From contig JAACJO010000012.1 in assembly GCA_013368445.1 (NCBI GenBank), forward strand, positions 806,001-870,000: a stretch of 64,000 nucleotides of DNA. The letters run 5' to 3'. Shown here in pieces: positions 1-12,797 of this stretch (the first letter of the stretch is position 1; each line of letters opens with the position of its first letter). Made by a program: the position numbers and the translations under genes. A model generated the notes under the pieces. It did not search any database. It was given only the letters and a program-made list of their open reading frames with translations, and had not been told where the DNA came from. This stretch comes from Leucocoprinus leucothites (taxonomy: Eukaryota; Basidiomycota; Agaricomycetes; Agaricales; Agaricaceae).

Positions 1-1647
1 GTGATTTGCTCATTTTGAGCCCCTCGATATGTAGATGGCCTGTATGCAAAAAGTAATTGACCCATGATTTACAATCATGATAGGCCTAACAAACCTTAGA
101 ACTAATTTCATTCGGTGGACGGTAGAACATACCTCTGACTGCGCCATCTCATTATCATGATGAGGGAAGGCCAAATCAGTACCGCCAGAGTGAATATCCA
201 TATTATCGCCAAAGATAGCGCTCGCCATCACTGAACACTCGATGTGCCAACCTGGTCGGCCGAGGCCCCAGGGTGATGGCCAGAACGGTTCCCCTGGTTT
301 TGAGGCTTTCCACAGAGCAAAATCCGACGCGGAGCGGCGGCCTATTTTGCTAGCCAAAGATCCTACATCACTAGATGAGTCAAAGAGAAGAGAGCGAAAA
401 CTTTTTTTGAACAAACCCTCTCCGTCTTCTAATAGTTCGCGGTTTCCTTTACTCCAGGGCTCGATTTTGGCATAATCGTGATTGTCTGATTTGTCAAAGG
501 TGAGGGTATCGAAATAAACACTTCCTTCCGACTCGTACGCGTAACCGTTCTTGATGATACCCTCAATAAATTCAACAATCTCAGGAATGTATTCGGTTAC
601 GCGGGTGATGATATCTGGTTCCCGAACCCTGAGGCGGGCCATGTCCTCAAAGAACCTTGCTTCCCAGTACGCAGCGAGGGAGCGGGATATGGCTGGATCC
701 GTCACCGATGACCCATACTGGCAGTAAGACACGTTAGCAGATACCCCGATAGACAGGGAAAAATCAAACCTTAGCATCCAGTGCAGGTGCCAGGATGTCT
801 TTTGACTCGTCAATCAAATTTTGCGATGCTTCCAGAGATATGTCGCCAGACCGCAGCTGTTCTCGAGCTTTTTGGATTGCCAATAGGGAGCGGTTCTGTG
901 GCACAGATTGATGAATAGGGTTAACGACAGATTGGTGATACACGTACAGCGGCAGTGAAATGCATATCAAACTTCTCGTCGCGCCTCAAACACTCCTGCT
1001 TCCATTCTGAATTCTGTATCAGTTCGGAAAGCCTAGGCCAACTCATTTCCTCGTTTCCCTCGCTCAGCTTTTGATCGTCAGGCAAACCCTTGTTGACACG
1101 ACCTCTAGTATAATCTACCCAGGCTTCTGTGATAGTGGCTAGAAGGTTGGCGGACAGCGTCGTGCTATCAGATCGGAATGTGTCGATGAGATAATTTTGA
1201 CGGGCACGTAAGATGATCTAAGAAGTACGTGTGGATTTCAGTGTGAAGAGAATAAGCCAAACGAACCTTGTCGTCAATATCCGTGATATTCATAACGAAG
1301 TGAACATCATAACCAAAATAATCAGTCATGATTCGGCGAAGAATGTCCTGAGACACATAGTTCCTAGGAAATCATCTCATCTTGATTCCAGTGAGCATGG
1401 GATTGAAGGTGTACCTGGCATGACCCATGTGTGATTCGTCGTATACAGTGGGACCGCAGTTGTACCACTTGACATGACGACCGTTTGTTGGAACAAACTC
1501 CGTCTATAATTGTTGGGAATGAAGCGTTACACAACATCATGTGGAAGCAGCACTAACTTTGGTCCGAGTCAGCGAGTTGTAGACCTTGAGGGTGGGCTCC
1601 TCATGCTGTCGTTTGGGTATTGACCAGGGTGGCTGTTGAGCAGCCAT
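1..1647 (-). CDS. Cysteinyl-tRNA synthetase (C-terminal part off the left edge)
   Basis: Class I aminoacyl-tRNA synthetase that charges tRNA-Cys with cysteine, as seen from family motifs. The reading frame starts at the ATG at 1647-1645 ([13 protein letters not shown]) and is split into several exons. In order it shows the HIGH-type signature as SHMGHA near 1420, the [10 protein letters not shown] segment near 1285, the zinc and adenylation residues [24 protein letters not shown] (about 145-245), and the KMSKS loop right at the window edge (about 3-17). The anticodon-binding C-terminal half lies outside. Every catalytic-core landmark of the family is present, so this looks like a functional eukaryotic enzyme. 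I cannot tell whether it is dually cytosolic and mitochondrial; there is no obvious presequence at the chosen start, although an in-frame upstream Met lies 240 nt further 5'. Confidence 0.95.
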
Positions 1648-3395
1648 AGACGTCGAGTTTCTGAGAAGATATAACCTCGGGTGACAAGGAGAAAAGGATA
1701 TTCGCAGATGATGTGCAGTCGGGGACAGAAATCTAAAGCTTCCACATTTGAGCAACATAGCGGATTCGTTGAGCGGAGTCAATATTGCACATCGATTGCT
1801 CACGTGACTAAAATGAATATGCAGATGAAAATGGGTCCAAATATTTGCCTCACTATCAACATCAGCGTCAACAGTCAGTGGTCTCACCCTTTAAATTTTC
1901 ATAGGTAACAAGCCTTTCAACGGACCCTTGTTACTGGACCCTTCGTATTGGTGGACACTGCGCCGCCGCGGCAACTTCCCTTCAACCCTTTCAATCGGAA
2001 TACAAGCGATATTGCGGTGACGCGATCAATTCGCCCCTCAAAGTCCCAACGAAGACGCCGCACTGTTCACACGTCCGAATCCTTCAATCCTGTGAGTTAA
2101 CGATTCCAATTCATTAAGCGACCCCGCTCTACGAAGGTGCCATCTCATCAAGATGAACAACTTGAGAGATTCATCACCTTAATTTGTATCTATCACTGAT
2201 AAACCAAAAACAGCCTTCTTCAAAGTTCAGATCAAAAAGTTGATCTTGTGAAGCAAGCTTTTACTCGGGAACTCGCGCTGGCTTCCGGGTATTTTCCAAG
2301 GGTCCTGTACATGTGGACTTGAATCGTAAATAACTATGTATCTTCGGAAGCTCGCAATGGAGTCACACAGGCGGTGCAGAGCGAATCTTTGCGCTCACCA
2401 AATTTGAATGTTGCTCCCAAAAATGTTAGGGAAGCTCATTTTGCGTGGGTAGAGAAGGGAGCCTGGCCGTTCTATTCCCCAAGCCCCCTGGGCTCAGGTT
2501 GGCTGTATTCTTATGCTCATGACATCAGCCCTTGGCTGCCAAAGCAGCATATGATTAAACAAAAAATTTCCCTCCTGGGAGATTTGGCCACATGAGAGCG
2601 GGTTTCTAACGAAGAGGACTCCTAGCTGTATGGAAGTGCCGTCTTATCTTCAGTTAAGCTTACGCTACTTGCAGTGCACCGGAGCAAACTCAATCACATC
2701 TCCTGACAAGCTAAAGTACACCTAAATAACTCCATGTGGACGTTCCATTTCAGCCGGGTGCTTGGCGGGTGTTTGGCAGCCTGGTTTGGTATGACTCCGT
2801 TGCAAAACCCGGGCGGCCGGGTTGAAACGATGGGACATCATCGTTCATGGACGGGCGTGTTATTTTTTTTTTTCAGGTATCATTGCTATGCATGAAATGT
2901 TCGGAGAACAGAACGTTAACTTGTTCTCTGATCTTCTCGAGCCTGCTTCTCCCAATAGTAGTGCATCACTCCCAGCTATTGTGTGGCTCGGTTCTATTTG
3001 GGTTGCTGATGCTTTCAACACATCATGATGGAAGTATCCGGTTCGCTTATGTCCAGTCCTTCAGCTTGTCTTTCAGCTTGTCTCTAAAACTCTAACGATA
3101 TCTCTCAGCGTTTAAACTTAGCATATGCCGTCAACTTGGTGAACAGCCTTCATCACAAGGGTCATTTAATTAACTCAGGTGCGAAAGTAAGTATCTGGAG
3201 TCCTGACCACATTTGTCACAGGTAGAGGAATAAATAACTGCCTTGTTGTGTTAAGGTAGGCTGCTCTGATGATCAAGGAGTTGTAATGGGTATTTAAATC
3301 GGCGTCGCCCTCTGTCCGTCCTCCCTCGGTTTTCCCCATTTCCCGGGTCTCTCCCCACTGCTCAGTGCACATTCGCAACCACCCATTACGATACC
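1648..3395. other. Intergenic, no gene recognised
   Basis: Only short, overlapping open frames on both strands with no recognisable domain. It must contain the promoter of the cysteinyl-tRNA synthetase gene (minus) and that of the first WOPR gene (plus). A T-run and pyrimidine-rich patches near 2860-3080 are unremarkable. Confidence 0.6.
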
Positions 3396-4587
3396 ATGCA
3401 GCAACCGACGTGCGTCGGAATGCGCGTTCGAACTACACAGGATGCGCAAGCCATATTTCATGCTGTTCACCTCCAGCTCCTCCCTATGATCACAAGACGG
3501 CTGGACAACGAAGAACGCCGCGAAATACGCTCAGGCTGCGTTTACGTTTGGGAGGAGCGCAGTCCTAATGCAGAGTCTATTGGTGGGGTACGAATCTGCG
3601 TGCACAGTGTTTTTAGAAATCCCTTCACTGATTCATGGGCATTTAGGTTGGGATCGAACGATGGACGGATTCACGCAGCTGGGGGCCCAGTCGTGTCAGG
3701 GATGTAAGTACCTGATCGAAGACCCTGTTCTAGTGCGATGCTGACAATGCTCATAACATAGGAATTTCTTTACTACCATGAAAGGGATCGTTCACCCGTC
3801 GAACTGGAGATGGCTTCGGATTCTGACACGACGTATGCGGATTCCACTGTTCACGCAGATGGGGTAACACCCACTGATGAAATTTATGTTTATCACTACT
3901 GACATGCCGTGTGCTTTGTCTACTTTCAGACTCACGAGCCACGGCCCATCACCACCCCGCGTCCGAAGAAAGAACCTTATCAAACAGACGTATTCGGTTC
4001 TGGCACACACACCAACACGAGGCCGGAGGAAATGGCATCTTAGTATGTACCCCCTTTTACGAGCGTTCCAACTTTTGCTGACTAGGAGACACATGGTCAG
4101 CGGCATACTATACGAATGATTCTTTGGATAAACTTCGTACTATCGATGACTTTCCTGAGCTGGCATCTCTCCATGTCCCACCTGGAAGATATTTGAGCGC
4201 TCGATCTATCAACAAGAACCCAAAATTAGGGCCGTACCCCTCGCATGCGACCGGCCCATTTGGAGTTCCTGGAATTGGGGGGTGAGTAGCAATCTAAAAC
4301 AAGCTTTAGAAGATATGATGCTGATTATGATGCATATTGCTGTTGTGGTAACCTGCACTACATTTACTTATTGTCCTTGTTCTTGATCTGGCAGTCAAGA
4401 CAGGGTTCCCCGGCTCTACAGGATCCAAACACGGCCCCCGCTGCTGAGCTGTGATAATAATACTGGACATCGTGGGGCACTGGCGCCGCTTGCATATCTA
4501 GAAAGAATCGCACCTCCACGTCGGCACCCTATGGATGAAAAGGCGCTTATGTCCTTCTCATGTCACATCACTCGCAGTGTTATTTAA
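3396..4587 (+). CDS. WOPR-domain (Gti1/Pac2-type) regulator, paralogue 1
   Basis: Predicted DNA-binding transcription regulator of the WOPR family (Wor1, Ryp1, Pac2, Gti1), which controls morphological switching, spore or nutrient responses in fungi. A six-exon model (3396-3587, 3647-3703, 3762-3832, 3930-4042, 4086-4281, 4401-4587) closes in frame at about 271 aa. The first half of the domain runs from MQQPTCVGMRVRTTQDA through VYVWEER to VGIERWTDSRSWGPSRVRD and EFLYYHE. The second half has LIKQTYSVLAHTPTRGRRKWHL followed by WSAAYYTNDSLDKLRTIDD. The last exon ends in a tail with LAPLAYLERI and PPRRHPMDEKAL that is shared with the two other WOPR genes here. The last acceptor (tcaag before 4401) is inferred from frame. 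Paralogue 2 follows on the same strand after 1.1 kb. Target genes cannot be inferred. Confidence 0.88.
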
Positions 4588-5694
4588 TTCTTCTGAGCGT
4601 TCGTAACCGAGACTTTTGATGGACATGTCAACAAGTTCTCGCAGTCGCTTACCTTTTGATATACCCGGTAACCTGGCCAGAAGGGTCGGCTTCCAGCATG
4701 CTATGAACTTTTCAAGGATATTTATTAAAGTATGTATAAGAAAAACCGTAAGGGCAGGTTGTATTTTATTTCTGACATACCCTTTCCAACTGTCGCGTTG
4801 AGACATTTGCTGAATGCTGTTATGTTGCTATTCGAACCTTCGGTGCTGTTTACATAGAGGCTGTTGCTGCCCATCGATAACAGATGCCGTCGGAATTACT
4901 CATGTAGGACTATGTATGCTAAAGTAGTTTTCCGCGATAGAATCGAAATATTCGGTTCCAGGCACGAGCGGGCTTCTGGAATAATGCCGCTAGCGTCCGA
5001 TGTGTAGGGCATGAGAACAAGAGAACAAGGAGAGTGGGTGTCTGAGCATGGCTAAGGACGTATCCGGCTTCCTCCATGATCGGACCAAGGAGTTGCCTAG
5101 GACTTTTGTTGACAAAGAACGGGCAGGGATGTGTGTCGTCGTACATTCCTGAGTGACGACCATTCTTCAGTTTTTGGGTGGTAGCCAAGCGCTCCCTGGA
5201 TCTATTGAAGGTGCCCTTTTTGAAGGAAAAAAAGGGGGAGGACGGTGATTAGATGGATGGGGATACAGAGGTGTCAACTAAGCTTTACACATTGGATGCG
5301 AGTGTGAATTGACAAGGAAATGTCAGCGCAGAGGGCGTGTGATTGCGAGAGAGGTGTCGAACTTTGAGGATCTTATCTGAGGAAGCAGTTGGATGCAAGA
5401 AATGACGTCAACGAGTGAAGAGAAATATACGATTGGTGGACAAAGAGTTGTGCTGAGTTGCTGGCCATGCTGCAGGGAGCTTGCTGGGAAACTTCGGGAA
5501 CAGTGTGCAGGTGACGAGTCACGGTGGGGAGCAGTAGCAGCAAAGTTACGTTGGGGGTTAAAAATGAGGGTGGTTGCAAGGCATCGATCCAGAATAGTGG
5601 GTCATAACTCTGTGAGGCTAATTAGTTGGAGCGGCAGGGTCAATGTGTATGTATATCCCACACTACTCTTTTGCGCTCTCCTCCTTCGTCGCAT
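4588..5694. other. Intergenic between the tandem WOPR genes
   Basis: Holds unassigned minus-strand frames, at 4558-4806 (82 codons), 4919-5188 (89 codons) and 5373-5579. The first two have protein-like composition and a possible splice donor between them, but no family I recognise, so they are not called as a gene. The stretch should include the promoter of WOPR paralogue 2. Confidence 0.5.
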
Positions 5695-7504
5695 ATGCAA
5701 CATCCGACATGTACCAATATCCGCATCCGCTCCGTCAGTGATGCTCACAAAATATTCCACGCCGTCCAGCACGGAATCCTCCAGATGGTCACCCGCAGGC
5801 TTGATGCCGACGAGCGTATGCAGCTCCGTACTGGCTGTGTCTATGCTTGGGAGGAACGAGGTCCACATACTGAACTCACCGGGCTCGGCATCGAGCGCTT
5901 TACTGAAGGGCGCCGCTGGTCACCTTCCCGCGTACGCGACGTAGGTGTTTCTCGCGTCCTCTGTTCTCCATTGCTGCTCAACGCCATACTTTGCCCAGGA
6001 ATTTCTCTTCTACTACGAGAAGTATTCACCCTCTCCTGAGTGTGCTAACCCGTGAGTATCAGCCATTATAGCACGGTACAAAGCTCAGAACGGTATCCAG
6101 CCATCCGCCCCGTGACTGGGACCCGCTGGTGAAGCAGACGTACTCGGTCTGGGTCGAGACTGACAAAGGCCGGCGGAAATGGCATCTCAGTGCGTCTATC
6201 TCTTCTATTCCGCGATTACGGGCTCATGTATGCGCATATATTCAACTTTCCTAGCTGCCTACTTCACTCAGGCAACTGTCGACCAACTGGGCTCGATCGA
6301 CGACATGCGGGTTGTGCGTGACCTCGTCGTGCCCGAGGATATGTTCAAGAGTACGAGGGTCACAAAAGGCCGCAGCAAAAACGACGAGAACCGGGCCGGT
6401 GAGTCTTCAAAGGCGACAAATGCCTCGACGTCCTCAAGATATGCACCCTTTCCTGCGCCTCCGCTACCCAACCAGCCCGAATCCTCTGGTCAAATCCTCA
6501 TGTTCCAGCCATATGTCAACCACGACGCGTCTGCTTCTCGGCAACACCAGATACAGGATGACACGGAGACGGTGGTTCAACGACCCCCCGCTGCACGTTC
6601 CTCTAATCCTAATCTTGTCGATACCAGCGGATTCCGAGACTTGAACAAATACCATACTCAGGCTTATCGGCCTCTTTTGCCGTCTACCCATCCCCGGAAT
6701 CCTGCAGATCATCTCCATCGCGGCCTTCGCGAATATAATTCCATCTCCCAGCAGGTTCCCGTCAGGTCCAACCCTGACGTCCAGCATCCATCCGCGTCCC
6801 TGCCTCAAGCTCGACCAGAGAACGAAGTTATCCCATCATCTGATCCAAGCCGTCCTCCAACGACACCTCCCCCCTCCGACCGCCCTTCTGTGGTGACCTA
6901 CCACAGTAATGTAAACGCTATTGAACCGTATACTCCAAATGTCCAGCCTTTCCCAGCTTCAGCGTCAGGCTGGGCTCCCACTAACCCTGGAACTGAAACC
7001 CTTGGTTCCTCTCAGACCTCTTCAGTCTTCTATGGAGACAGTGGTTCCAGCCTCACGGCTCAGACAAGACCTTCATATCCAGCGCCACATAATGAGATCG
7101 ACACCGGCAACCAAGCAGAATCATACCATATAATGCCGCCATACCTGAATCTAGTTCATGAAGGCCCCGGCGAAGGCACCAACGTCCCCCGAGAAAACTT
7201 GCCCCCTCTTAGCATATTACAGGAAGCCTATTGCTTCTCTTATGATTTTTCGGTTGCTATGGTTAGCCAGAGTAGTATGGCTTCGCCCATCGAGCTGCTC
7301 GACGACGCTCCTTCCAAGCCATCTGCCTCTACTTCTGAACCTTCTCAACAACCTAAGCCACTGGGCTCCCGAATAAACAAACCAAATGGAACATCCAGTG
7401 ACCTTGAACTTGCTCCGCTCAATACGCTTTCACGGCGCCAGCCGTATCGAAGAGAACCCATGGACGATAGGGCTTTACGATTACTATGGCCTAGATCTCC
7501 ATGA
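5695..7504 (+). CDS. WOPR-domain (Gti1/Pac2-type) regulator, paralogue 2, long form
   Basis: Transcription regulator of the WOPR family. A four-exon model (5695-5940, 5999-6051, 6101-6189, 6255-7504) closes in frame at about 545 aa. The N-terminal half-domain reads MQHPTCTNIRIRSVSDA, VYAWEERGPHTEL, GIERFTEGRRWSPSRVRD and EFLFYYEK. The C-terminal half-domain has LVKQTYSVWVETDKGRRKWHL and AYFTQATVDQLGSIDD. Then come about 370 residues of low-complexity Pro/Ser/Thr/Asn-rich sequence, typical of an intrinsically disordered activation or interaction region. The last residues carry LAPLNTLSRR and RREPMDDRAL, a diverged version of the tail in paralogues 1 and 3. It lacks two introns present in those paralogues. 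The ATG at 5695 was chosen because all three paralogues start with MQ plus a TC pair. Confidence 0.9.
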
Positions 7505-8814
7505 TTGACCCGATGTTCCATCTTGGCTTGTGGTTTCATCTTTTGTTCTTTTCGAGGATGTACATTTGTTCTCGTAAAACTCAATTTGCATGGTTGTATC
7601 CTACTCATTTTTTCTCACTCTTGGAACTGGACCCAAACGCGTTCTGCCGTTTATCACATGTTCTATGCATTTCACATCAGTGCTTGTGTTCGCTCTTGTC
7701 CATTTACTGTTTCAATAACGGCTTTAGTCACTGTGTATATATACCCTCCTCATTTTTGGCTCCGTCATCAGGAAGTTTCATCTAGTTCGGTGGTCATCCG
7801 TCATTTGGTTCATTATATCGGTTTTGATCGGAGTTCTGCTTAATTATCGTGCAGCTATGTTCTCCTGCCCTTCTTCCGCTCCCAGATGTTCCCCCATTGG
7901 TAAGGTTAAGCCCAGTCAGCTAGCTTTCTCGGGACGGAGAATTCATGTATCCGTGTAATGGCGGTCGCTTGATGTATGCACTAACCCGTAACCATTACCA
8001 GCCTATCTGACAGCCCGCAGCATCGAAGAAACAGCTGGATAATACTTCTATCTGTATTTTGTTTCATCATGGAAGAATGGGCCGTATTAGCATTTGATCA
8101 TCTACTGACCATGAGCCAACGTGTAAATGCAGATGCCAAGGTGATATATTACAGGTATGGACACGACGGCTGGCGGGGACAAAACACAAGTGGTCCAAAA
8201 AAATATTCTTGTCGTACTGCTCTAAAAGAAGAATATTATGATTAAAGCCACTACCTGCTACGCTTTCCTCCTACTTCGTATATGCCCGGATTTCCTGAGC
8301 CGAGATGACAGCACGCAGGTGAGTGCTGGGCCGAAGACAGCATCGAGGTTAATTATGATCCAGACGATCGGGAACAAAGGGTGTCGCGAGTGATCGGGTG
8401 TGCAGAAATATGAGCTGGTTTTGAGGTACGCGGGGTTGTACAGCGGCTGGTAGAGTATATGCAGATGGTTTGACGGTGGTTGTAAATGATTTTTGCAAGA
8501 GAGTAAGAGCGTAGATGGGAGCTTGCAGATGCCTGACACGACAAAGGCAGAAAAAAAGTTATTTGCATGAAGAGAACGTCATATGCTTTGTGCAAAGAAC
8601 CGAGAAGGGAAGAGAGAGATATTATCCGAGAACGGCGAGCAGGAAGAAAAGAATAGATAGTGGTAGTTGCCGTGGTGAAAGAGCAGCGGTGGCGATCAAC
8701 AATCTTGAGAATGACAAGGTCCCTTGAGACTGAGCTTTCTGCTGTTCACCACTCGAACTCGCTATTGAAGGATGTGTCAACGGCCTATAGACTAACAGCA
8801 GAAACAATGCAAAA
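7505..8814. other. Intergenic, no gene recognised
   Basis: Lies 3' of WOPR paralogue 2 and 3' of the TFIIA gene (convergent pair), so it should hold both 3' UTRs. Short frames on both strands (for example 7501-7843 plus, 8258-8595 minus) show no domain and overlap each other. Confidence 0.6.
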
Positions 8815-9954
8815 TTACCCAGTGCACTTGGCGAACAGATAGTCCTTGCCGTTAATGTGGATCATTCCGTCCTTGAGTATACACTTCCATTTATTCTTGA
8901 CACGAGCGACCTGAAAACATATGAGCAAAATTCCTCTGACGTGAGATGTTTCATTTAATTGACCTTGTCGTAGGTGCAAAACACGATGTCGGTATCACCA
9001 GCACCACCTTCCTCCGCTTCGGCTTCATTTTCGGTATCAGAATCGTCTAGGTCACTGTTGATTGCCTCATCGTCCTTGGGGGCGGTCGATGTCGACTGTG
9101 GCGGCTGTACCGAACCAGGTTGAGGTAAAGAAGGGTGCGAAGGCCGAGGAGCATATCCTGTAGGCTCAGGAGAATCCTCTTCACCAGACGATTCTGATGG
9201 CCCATCGACCTGCGGTATCCGCTGCCCTGCTGGTGCAGATTGGGCAGGAGGGTGACCGTTAGGAGCACTAGTTGATGGTGCGTGATTAGCCTGAGACTGT
9301 GCAGGCATAGGCGGGGCATATGGTCGAGCAGAGGATGCCTGTGATTGTGCCTGCGCAGGCCGACCGAACGAGATGACACCTGTTTGCCCTCCGGGATGTG
9401 GCGGAGCTGGCTGAGGAGGTGGTAGTGTTCGGTTAAGATTGGGACCTGGCAACGCAGGGATGTAAACATTTGACGTGAGCATGTAGCGGTTGTCTACTGG
9501 CTCGGATTTAACTGGTGGTTGACTGGCAGTGGTAGCAATGGAAGCATAAGGGTTAGCGGGATAATGTGCTTGCATCATGTGCATTGGATGGGTCGGATAT
9601 GGATGATGCGTTGGCTGATGTGCGGGAGCAACCGGTTGCTGAGGTTGCGGAGGAGTCTCAAATTCTGCGACATGGGATGCTATTACTTTCGTCTCCCATT
9701 TCTAGGTAGGGGCGGGGTAAATGAGACCAACTCGAAAAAAAGGTGGGAGAAGGTGGCTTACGCTCTGCAATTCCGCTAGGACCTCTTCGGAGACACCGTA
9801 CTCGTCGAATTCGGATTTTATGCTTCCAATAACATCGTCAATGACGGTTCGGTAGATACCAGGCTCAATAACCCCAAGAAATATTGCCGTTAAAACCGGA
9901 TGCTCTACTACAAGCAGCAATCGGTGAGCAGCTCACCACTATCTTATTAGACAT
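8815..9954 (-). CDS. TOA1: TFIIA large (alpha/beta) subunit
   Basis: Subunit of the general RNA polymerase II factor TFIIA, which stabilises TBP on the TATA box. The first exon is only 18 nt (9937-9954, MSNKIV) and joins PGIYRTVIDDVIGSIKSEF, the N-terminal helical bundle. The next exon continues KWETKVIASHVAEFE. A non-conserved Pro/Gln/Ala-rich linker follows, then an acidic block with SDLDDSDTENEAEAEE, and finally the C-terminal beta-barrel segment DTDIVFCTYDKVN, VARVKNKWKCILKDGMIHI and NGKDYLFAKCTG. The order (helices, variable linker, acidic block, barrel) is exactly the family architecture. The stop is at 8815-8817. The start was fixed by the highly conserved MSNKIV N-terminus. Confidence 0.95.
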
Positions 9955-10464
9955 CTGTGTTTCCTATTTGTCTTTGCCAACGTTGGGGACTGTGACTAGG
10001 CCGCTGCGGGGGCCGACGTGCGAGGTGGTGGGAATGAATCAACCTCCCTTTTATACTACATACACATCACAGGAAACCCAGGACAATTCAAACTCCGACA
10101 TAACGTTACATTGACTCAAAAGTTCTCACGCACAGACCCACGTCATTCATAGGTTCCCGGAGCCCGACTCCACCCCTTTCCACGCTCAGCGGGGCTGTTG
10201 AGTGAAAGGGGTATATAAAATAACACTATCACTGGCAAGCCCCAACATGACTTCATTGTATGAACGTTGAGCCAAATGCAGAGTAACCATGTGTTGAATA
10301 TCAGGTTGCCTATTCAAGGACCCACTCATGCCAAATTCGATAGCTAGTAGTCTCCACATCCACAACAACAGCGAAGATAGGAAGGCTGACGTCTTTTGTT
10401 ATTGGAGCAGCTCAGTGGGCTTAAAAGACGATGAAATCCCCCTGGGACAGGCATCCAAACTACA
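9955..10464. other. Divergent promoter region between TOA1 and the coiled-coil gene
   Basis: 510 bp between divergently transcribed genes. It should contain both promoters; a tataaa-like stretch occurs near 10213. No coding region recognised. Confidence 0.5.
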
Positions 10465-11005
10465 ATGCCTCTTTTCCACTCAAGATCACCCTCGTCCCTC
10501 GAGGACAGCCCTGATAATCGTCCCAACCGCCAGCGAAGTATGTTTTCCAGAAAGTCACCACCGCCACCGAGTCCACGGAACAGTAATGAAGGTGGTAGAC
10601 GAAGCTTCTTCAGGTCCTCCAGCGACACAGACTCTGAGGGACGCAGCCGCAGCGACAGTGTCCGTAGCGGAGGATTCTTTGGCATGGGACGAAACCGGAA
10701 CAGTCATAGCATCTACAATGACCCCAGCATCGTCGCAGCCCGCCAAAAGGTGACCGACGCTGAGGCTGCCGAAAGAGAAGCCGACCAAGCCCTTGTCCAA
10801 GCCCGTAATAAAGTGAAGGAGGCAAAGAGGCACGTTGAGGTCCTGGAACGTGAAGCATTGGAGGAGTGAGTGCTTTTTGGAATATGTCAGCGCGCAGTTA
10901 CACGATACTGATTCTGTGTATAATAGTGCTCATCGTGCAAAGATGAAGCAAGCCGAGGCGAAGATTGTCCGAAAGAGTGCTAAGGCATTGGGGCGTCATG
11001 GCTGA
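10465..11005 (+). CDS. Small Ser/Arg-rich coiled-coil protein of unknown function
   Basis: Two exons joined over an intron with gtgagt donor at about 10868 and acceptor at about 10925, giving roughly 160 aa. The N-terminal half is Ser/Arg/Pro-rich (SRSPSSLED, SSSDTDSEGRSRSDS) and looks disordered and phosphorylatable. The C-terminal half is a highly charged heptad-like helix with VTDAEAAEREADQALVQAR and KVKEAKRHVEVLE, ending AKMKQAEAKIVRKSAKALG. There is no signal peptide or membrane segment. I do not recognise a named family. The splice is supported because it continues the same helix in frame. Confidence 0.75.
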
Positions 11006-11137
11006 GGCAGATCGATAATATTCGTTTCGGACCCAGCGATTTATTGTACAATATGTTACACTACCTTTCGACATTGATCAGACCCGGTTCAATAGGATAC
11101 GTGCTAGGACTCACATCGTTCAGATATAAAGAGCTAA

Positions 11138-12721
11138 TTAGAAGTAGCTTCCCGCCCCTGCGTAATTCCCACTCCGAGGGTTGGTAGCTGACGCGGTTGG
11201 AGACTCGACTGGCACTTGATCTTGAAGATCAAGTGAGTTAGCTTGTCGTTGCAGATCGTCCACCGATCCAGGACCAAATGCGGGCGCTGGCGGAGAGTAA
11301 GGTCGTATCTCAGCGACAACCCTACCCGTAGATATACGAGCTTGAAGCTCAGCTTGAGTTGGCACCGGCTGGAAATGCAACTAGAAACGGACGTCAAGGG
11401 CCTGCACTTGATCCAAAGGTTGAAAACGCACAGAATCATTCGCTTTCTTGTAATACTTATGAAAGGTTGTGGTACTTTCCAATTCCTCCAAGATCTGAGT
11501 CTTCTTTCCCTTCTCCTTATCCCCTTTACTAAAATGCAGCAGGTTGCTGTCCTTTAGTTCCTCTAGATCTCTTTTTGCCCATGCAAGAAAGCCTACTGCT
11601 TCCCCTGCTTGATCCAATCCTCCATTTTCGCCGGCATCAACACCAAGCCACTTATGCGCCAGCGCCGCATGAAAAGTGATCCTGTCTGTCAGATATTTTC
11701 TCAACTCAGTTGAGATATCGCTGCCACCTGATGCCTTCGCTAGTGATTTCGCGGAGGTATAAAGCGACTGGCACTCAAGATGAAGTTTTGCGATGAAATT
11801 TGGTGATGGGTGTGATGCTGGCAGGGGAGGTCCTGGAGATATGTTACTGTCAAACGCGGCCTTTGATAGATATTTGCGGATTGCGAGGGTTTGAGCGTCA
11901 GCTAGGGAAAGTCTTGAGGCGAGCCATCTTAAGCACCCAAGCGGACAGAAGAGTGCTTATTCGACTTACTTGACCAACGCGCTATTGACCTCTTGTCTCA
12001 GATCAGGGGGCCGCGTAAATCCAATCAGCCCACCGGCTCTATTCACCTCCCACTCTGGAAGGAGTTTTTCCGCGATGTACGAGAAGACCCCACTGGCTTT
12101 ACAAAGAAAACCAAACGCCACGTTTATTTGCTCGTCCTTTCGCTCCCGCTGCTCCTTTTTGATCGCACGGTCACGCTCGTAGGGCCCGACAGATTGAACC
12201 ATAGCATGACCAAGGTTGGAGAGTGTAAACGCGTAGGTGAGAAGAGTGAAAGCTAGGTCTGCATACAGTCCAGGGACTGAAAGGCGAGGCGAATTATTGA
12301 AAACGGTACTGGAAAGGGTAGTCCGCCAGCTGAATGCTAGACAAATGCTGCTTAGATTTTAGAAATGGCTGAGAGGCTGAGCTATGCTTTCGCACAAGGT
12401 TCCGATTTGAGTCCTATATCGTCGTGAGCAACACAGTTGATCAGTCCACGTAGGAGGGGTATATATTCTTCCAGTTTCTGCAACAGAGATCTAGTGCACA
12501 AGTAAAGCACAGAGTATTTCAAGGCTTCCCACCTTCGTCAGTGAAAGGTAGTCCTTCGTCCCATCCTCTGTTCGTTTGCTGGCCTTCAGGGCAGCTCTGA
12601 CATTTGCTCTGGCTTGAGTAGCCTCAAGAATACGCGTAGAATAGATCTTATCCGTGCTCTGATCTATGCAGAAGTCGGCAAAGGAAATCGCACCGGTTGT
12701 CGGCAGCTCGTAGAGGTACAT
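11138..12721 (-). CDS. palC: pH-response regulator PalC (BRO1 domain)
   Basis: Component of the fungal Pal/Rim ambient-pH signalling pathway; PalC links the plasma-membrane pH sensor complex to ESCRT-III through its BRO1 domain. The start (12721) gives MYLYELPTTGAISFADF, followed by ATQARANVRAALKASKR. Further exons give EEYIPLLRGLINCVAHDDI, RKDEQINVAFGFLCKASGVF, DRITFHAALAHKWLGVDAG, AVGFLAWAKRDLEELK and a Pro-rich C-terminus ending near GAGSYF. The segment order and the WLGVDAGE and GFLAWAK motifs match PalC rather than the longer BRO1/PalA proteins. Several short introns separate the exons. Directly upstream, on the same strand, is a tRNA-Val gene only 76 bp away. Confidence 0.88.
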
Positions 12722-12797
12722 GGTGAACAAGGTGTTGCAGGGCTGTGTTTGAGATTCGTGAAGTGTAATCAGATGATATCTAGATCTGAGGTAAAAA

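Noticed and set aside
4558..5188. Minus-strand gene between the tandem WOPR genes
   Set aside because: Protein-like frames but no start-to-stop model or family; the 3' end would overlap the WOPR1 stop.
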